Origin: Roseburia sp. | Lineage (GTDB): Bacteria; Bacillota; Clostridia; Lachnospirales; Lachnospiraceae | NCBI GenBank assembly: GCA_022771695.1 | Contig: JALEKJ010000062.1 | Span: 124,001-188,000, forward strand | DNA length: 64,000 nucleotides | Reading direction: 5' to 3' | Part shown: positions 61,081 to 64,000 of the stretch, piece by piece | Layout: every line of letters starts with the position of its first letter | Numbering within the stretch: position 1 is the first letter of the stretch | The notes under the pieces: model-generated | What the model was told of the DNA's origin: nothing | Seen by the model: the letters and a program-made list of their open reading frames with translations, nothing else | The model's database searches: none | Made by a program: the position numbers and the translations under genes

Positions 61081-61467
61081 TTATTCTCCTCTCACAACCG
61101 GCAAAAAATCCTCAGTGTCTCCACAGAACATTCCACCGCACGCCGCCATAATCTGCTTCATAATCTTCTCCACATACTCATATTCTTCCGGCACAAATGT
61201 CACAAGAAATACTTCCTCATATCCAGCCTCTTTTACAAACGAGCGTGTCAGTTCATCCTTGGGATTAATCCGGACATGTTCCACGTCCATCGAGCTTTTC
61301 TCTGAAAGCATAATTTCAAGCACACCGGCATCCTCCCAGATTTCTGTCTCACAAGTTGTTGCGATGGCATCTGCAATTTCACGCACGCGGATTCCCGTCT
61401 TTGTCAGGTACAACCACTCTCCCGGAACAGCCGTCTTCCCCATTCTCGGATTTTTTTGTTTTTTCAT
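61081..61467 (-). CDS. Uncharacterised small protein
   Basis: The 128-residue protein has a basic start (MKKQKNPRMGK) and mixed alpha/beta character, with no membrane segment and no family I recognise. Short recognisable parts are GIRVREIADAIATTCETEI and an acidic helix VPEEYEYVEKIMKQI. GGGAGG precedes the ATG. It is packed between the Crp/Fnr regulator gene and the vWA-like gene. Confidence 0.65.
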   Translation of the reverse strand: MKKQKNPRMGKTAVPGEWLYLTKTGIRVREIADAIATTCETEIWEDAGVLEIMLSEKSSMDVEHVRINPKDELTRSFVKEAGYEEVFLVTFVPEEYEYVEKIMKQIMAACGGMFCGDTEDFLPVVRGE

Positions 61468-61481
61468 TACCTTTTCCTCCC

Positions 61482-62156
61482 TTAAGATACCAGTTCTTCC
61501 AACGCGTCCTCATCCAAAATCTGTATTTTACCTCTGGAGAGTTTTACATAGCCTTCTTCCTCAAAATATTTCAGCATACGCGAAACCACCTCTCTGGCAC
61601 TCCCTACATATTTTGCAATCTGCTCATGCGTCATCACAAGCGTGTCTTCACCGCTCTTTGCAACCTCATCCAACAGGAACAGTGCCAGTCGTTTGTCAAA
61701 GCTCAAAAACAGAATCTGCTGCATTGCCCACATCACATCAGAAAAGCGCGCCGCCGTCTGCTTATACATATAATTCTCTACATAGATATTCTCTGATGCA
61801 ACCCGATTGAATACACCCGGATTCATAAGCACAATGTCGCAGTCGCTTTCCGCCTCAATCATCACCTCAAATGTAATCTCGCTCATAAAACAAGACGCAG
61901 ACAGAGTACAGATATCTCCTCTTTCCAACCGATACAGTGTGATATCCCTGCCCTCTTCCGACTCAACATAGACACGCAATCTGCCTTGTTCCACCAAAAT
62001 AAGTCCGAGGCACTTTTCACTTGCAGAATGTACCATACTTCCTTTTATATATTCCTTACGGGCAGCTCCCGCTATCAGTTGTTCTTTTTCTTTTTCATTC
62101 AATTTTTCCCAAAAAGGAAATTCCCCTTCCAGCACCTCCTGCAAATTCTTCTGCAT
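61482..62156 (-). CDS. Crp/Fnr family transcription regulator
   Basis: The 224-residue protein has a cNMP-binding-type beta domain (residues 10-120; LILVEQGRLRVYVESEEGR, YRLERGDICTLSASC) and a C-terminal winged helix (MTHEQIAKYVGSAREVVSRM). No Fnr-type N-terminal Cys cluster is present. The Cys pair in GDICTLSASC could serve redox sensing, but this is speculation. ATG at 62156 has GGAGGG upstream; an upstream frame extension to 62273 overlaps the cyclase gene and is unlikely. Target genes unknown. Confidence 0.9.
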   Translation of the reverse strand: MQKNLQEVLEGEFPFWEKLNEKEKEQLIAGAARKEYIKGSMVHSASEKCLGLILVEQGRLRVYVESEEGRDITLYRLERGDICTLSASCFMSEITFEVMIEAESDCDIVLMNPGVFNRVASENIYVENYMYKQTAARFSDVMWAMQQILFLSFDKRLALFLLDEVAKSGEDTLVMTHEQIAKYVGSAREVVSRMLKYFEEEGYVKLSRGKIQILDEDALEELVS

Positions 62157-62226
62157 CCAATGCCCTCCGTTTTCTTTTATTTCATATTTGCCAAAAGCGG
62201 CGGGCAGTACAAACCGCCCACCGCCG

Positions 62227-63651
62227 CTACGCCATGTTCTCTTCTTCCACGCATTCCTGCTGCAATTCCTCAACTGTTCTGGTCAAAAGCTTTGCAATGC
62301 TCTGCAAAATATCAATCTCATCCTGCATCCAGAGGCGCTTTTCTCCGGAATTGTTCACGCCCACTGTTCCTATCACATTTCCCTTTGTATCATAAACCAA
62401 AAACTGAAGCAAGCTCTCTACCTCCATGCGAATCAATTCCGATCGCAGCGGTTCATTTGTCTTGGTCACATCCGTACAAAAGAAAATACCTTCCTCGTTA
62501 TAGTTCTTTACATATTCATCGCGATTAAGCTTCAGTTTTGGCGGAATGTTCGGAGCGCCATCCTTCGCATAAAAGTAGGATTTTCCAATCCGGCTCCCGT
62601 CCGGCATATAGCAGCTCGCATACGCACGCGTTACATCAAACTCTTCCACCACCAGCTTTGCCACCTCTGTAATCGTCTCTTGAAGACTGCAATGCCGGTT
62701 TATGATATCCAGCGCTTCATTAAACAGGCTATGACATTTTGTAAAAGACTGGTCCTGTACGATTGCCCCATTCATACCATTTCCAACGCTGCGTCCATTG
62801 GTATAACGAGCATTTTTTAGTTCCGGCGAAAAAAAGCAATATCTATTTTTACCACTGCTCTTTGCAACATATAATGCCGCATCAGCCTGTGAAAAAAGCG
62901 TCTGATAAGTCATCGGTCTGACTGTCACCGCCACTCCGATACTAGCTGTAACGGCATAACTTTTTTCTCTAAATCGCTTCGCCAGACTTCCACAGACAAG
63001 GTCTGCCCTCTGCCCAATGGCTGCTGTGCTTGTCTGTCCACGTGCAATCATCAGGAACTCGTCACCGCCGATACGTCCCAAATACGCCTCCGGTTCAAAT
63101 ACCTCACGCAGCACCTCTGCAACCTCACGCAACAGTTCATCTCCCAGCAGATGCCCCTTCGTATCATTTACTTCTTTAAAATTATCTAAATCAAGCAGAT
63201 ACAGCGCCACACACTCCTGCTGGTTTGCCGCATTAAGCATTGCCGGAGCCGCCTGCTCCATTCCGTCACGATTCCACAAGCCGGTCAAAGAATCCGTCAC
63301 TGCACGGCGCTCCGCTTCTATATTGCGCACGATTCCAACAATGGCATCCTGCGCCTTTGCATATATTCCCTTAACCCGAAACATTTCGTACTTCTGTGCC
63401 GCTGTCAGCAACGGCACTTCCACAGATACGACCTCACCCTCGGCAAGCGCACCGTGCCACGCCTCCTGCAAAAGTCTTCTGTCCTTTTTATCCACCAGTT
63501 TTGTCTCGTTCTCTTCTTCCAAAAAATGATTGATTGACTGCCTTGTATGAAGCTGATTCTGATAAGTCCCCTGAAATGACAATTCCCCACTTTTTCTATC
63601 ATAACGAAACAGTGGATCATCTACCAGTTTTTGCACAATTTCAAAATTCAT
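62227..63651 (-). CDS. Diguanylate cyclase (PAS-like, GGDEF, GAF-like)
   Basis: The 474-residue cytosolic protein has a PAS-like N terminus (residues 1-115), a GGDEF domain (about 115-285) and a GAF-like domain (about 310-465; GVNNSGEKRLW, DEIDILQSIAKLL). The active-site GGDEF is intact in GRIGGDEFLMIARG, and DSLTGLWNRDGM and LDLDNFKEVND support activity. The RxxD inhibitory site before GGDEF is absent. It would make c-di-GMP under control of two sensory domains. GAGG precedes the ATG. Confidence 0.92.
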   Translation of the reverse strand: MNFEIVQKLVDDPLFRYDRKSGELSFQGTYQNQLHTRQSINHFLEEENETKLVDKKDRRLLQEAWHGALAEGEVVSVEVPLLTAAQKYEMFRVKGIYAKAQDAIVGIVRNIEAERRAVTDSLTGLWNRDGMEQAAPAMLNAANQQECVALYLLDLDNFKEVNDTKGHLLGDELLREVAEVLREVFEPEAYLGRIGGDEFLMIARGQTSTAAIGQRADLVCGSLAKRFREKSYAVTASIGVAVTVRPMTYQTLFSQADAALYVAKSSGKNRYCFFSPELKNARYTNGRSVGNGMNGAIVQDQSFTKCHSLFNEALDIINRHCSLQETITEVAKLVVEEFDVTRAYASCYMPDGSRIGKSYFYAKDGAPNIPPKLKLNRDEYVKNYNEEGIFFCTDVTKTNEPLRSELIRMEVESLLQFLVYDTKGNVIGTVGVNNSGEKRLWMQDEIDILQSIAKLLTRTVEELQQECVEEENMA

Positions 63652-63663
63652 ACGACCTCTTTT

Positions 63664-64000
63664 CTACCAGCAGAGGACTTCGTGTCCATCCTCTGTGACA
63701 AGCACCATGATTTCCCACTGTGCAGACGGTTTCCCATCCTCCGTGTACACTTCCCAATCATTCTCGTCATCCACATAGATGTCAGCCTTTCCCATATTCA
63801 CCATCGGCTCTATTGTAAATATCATGCCCGGAACCATGAGCATCTCCTGCCCACGTTTACTGTTATATCCTACCCAAGGCTCCTCATGAAACTCCAAGCC
63901 GACTCCGTGTCCACCAATCTCGCGCACTACGGTATAACCATTGGCAAATGCATGGTCATGCACTGCCTGCCCCATGTCGCCCAAAAATCCCCATGGTTTC
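63664..64000 (-). CDS. map: Methionine aminopeptidase (C-terminal part, 5' end beyond window)
   Basis: The frame is open to the window edge and encodes the last 111 residues. It shows GGHGVGLEFHEEPWVGYN with the metal and catalytic His residues, the metal Glu in IFTIEPMVNMG, and the last metal Glu in AQWEIMVLVTEDG. The insert YVDDENDWEVYTEDGKPS is typical of the long Clostridia form with an N-terminal SEC-C motif. The enzyme removes the initiator Met from proteins. Confidence 0.93.
   Translation of the reverse strand, partial: KPWGFLGDMGQAVHDHAFANGYTVVREIGGHGVGLEFHEEPWVGYNSKRGQEMLMVPGMIFTIEPMVNMGKADIYVDDENDWEVYTEDGKPSAQWEIMVLVTEDGHEVLCW

Noticed and set aside
62157..62273. N-terminal extension of the Crp/Fnr gene into the cyclase gene
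   Set aside because: The ATG at 62156 has a strong GGAGGG site and gives the usual family length; the extension has no matching residues.

Overview
The window reads as one chromosomal segment of a Gram-positive Clostridia, most likely Lachnospiraceae (inference). The reasons are the cdaA-cdaR-glmM order, the comFC-yvyF pair, a wall amidase with GBS-Bsp-like repeats, teichoic-acid-type ABC exporters, GGAGG ribosome sites throughout and moderate AT richness. All 60 genes called here lie on the minus strand, so transcription runs from high to low coordinates. I saw no tRNA, rRNA, insertion sequence, phage gene or CRISPR array. No gap between genes exceeds about 175 bases.

Housekeeping end (64000 to about 51500): a methionine aminopeptidase tail, a diguanylate cyclase, a Crp/Fnr regulator, two small unknown proteins, aroE-aroK, an unknown cytosolic protein, comFC-yvyF, then a promoter-led unit of two membrane proteins with cdaA-cdaR-glmM (c-di-AMP synthesis, its regulator, and glucosamine-1-P supply). 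A ptsH-type HPr links this to the sugar genes.

Polysaccharide region 1 (about 51500 to 22640): the complete dTDP-rhamnose set (rmlD, rmlB, rmlA, rmlC), a GtrII-type glucosyltransferase, an ABC exporter (wzm plus wzt with a C-terminal glycan-binding domain) followed directly by a methyltransferase and a kinase-like protein, a polyprenyl-phosphate sugar transferase, a Wzz-like protein with a degenerate kinase domain, a Wzy-like polymerase, a Wzx flippase, seven soluble glycosyltransferases, an epimerase, and three copies of a two-gene membrane module that looks like a split GT-C enzyme. The region ends at a strong hairpin.

Polysaccharide region 2 (about 22590 to 6230): a promoter drives a second polyprenyl-phosphate sugar transferase and two GT2 enzymes. 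A second promoter drives a CDP-6-deoxyhexose pathway (rfbF, rfbG, a reductase-like SDR, an RmlC-like epimerase). After a hairpin come a GT8, a second wzm-wzt pair lacking the C-terminal binding domain, a DUF4422-GT8 fusion, an acyltransferase fused to an Ig-like domain, an FrhB-pyruvyltransferase fusion, and a PP-loop ATPase fused to cell-wall-binding repeats.

The low-coordinate end holds a GltS-type carrier, a YtcJ-type amidohydrolase, and a large secreted N-acetylmuramoyl-L-alanine amidase cut by the window edge. Taken together, the segment supplies nucleotide sugars, assembles and exports at least two surface glycans, and sits next to wall-remodelling and second-messenger genes. The best candidates for something new are the wzt/methyltransferase/kinase chain-capping module, the repeated split GT-C pairs, and the cytosolic-looking enzymes carrying surface-type binding domains.
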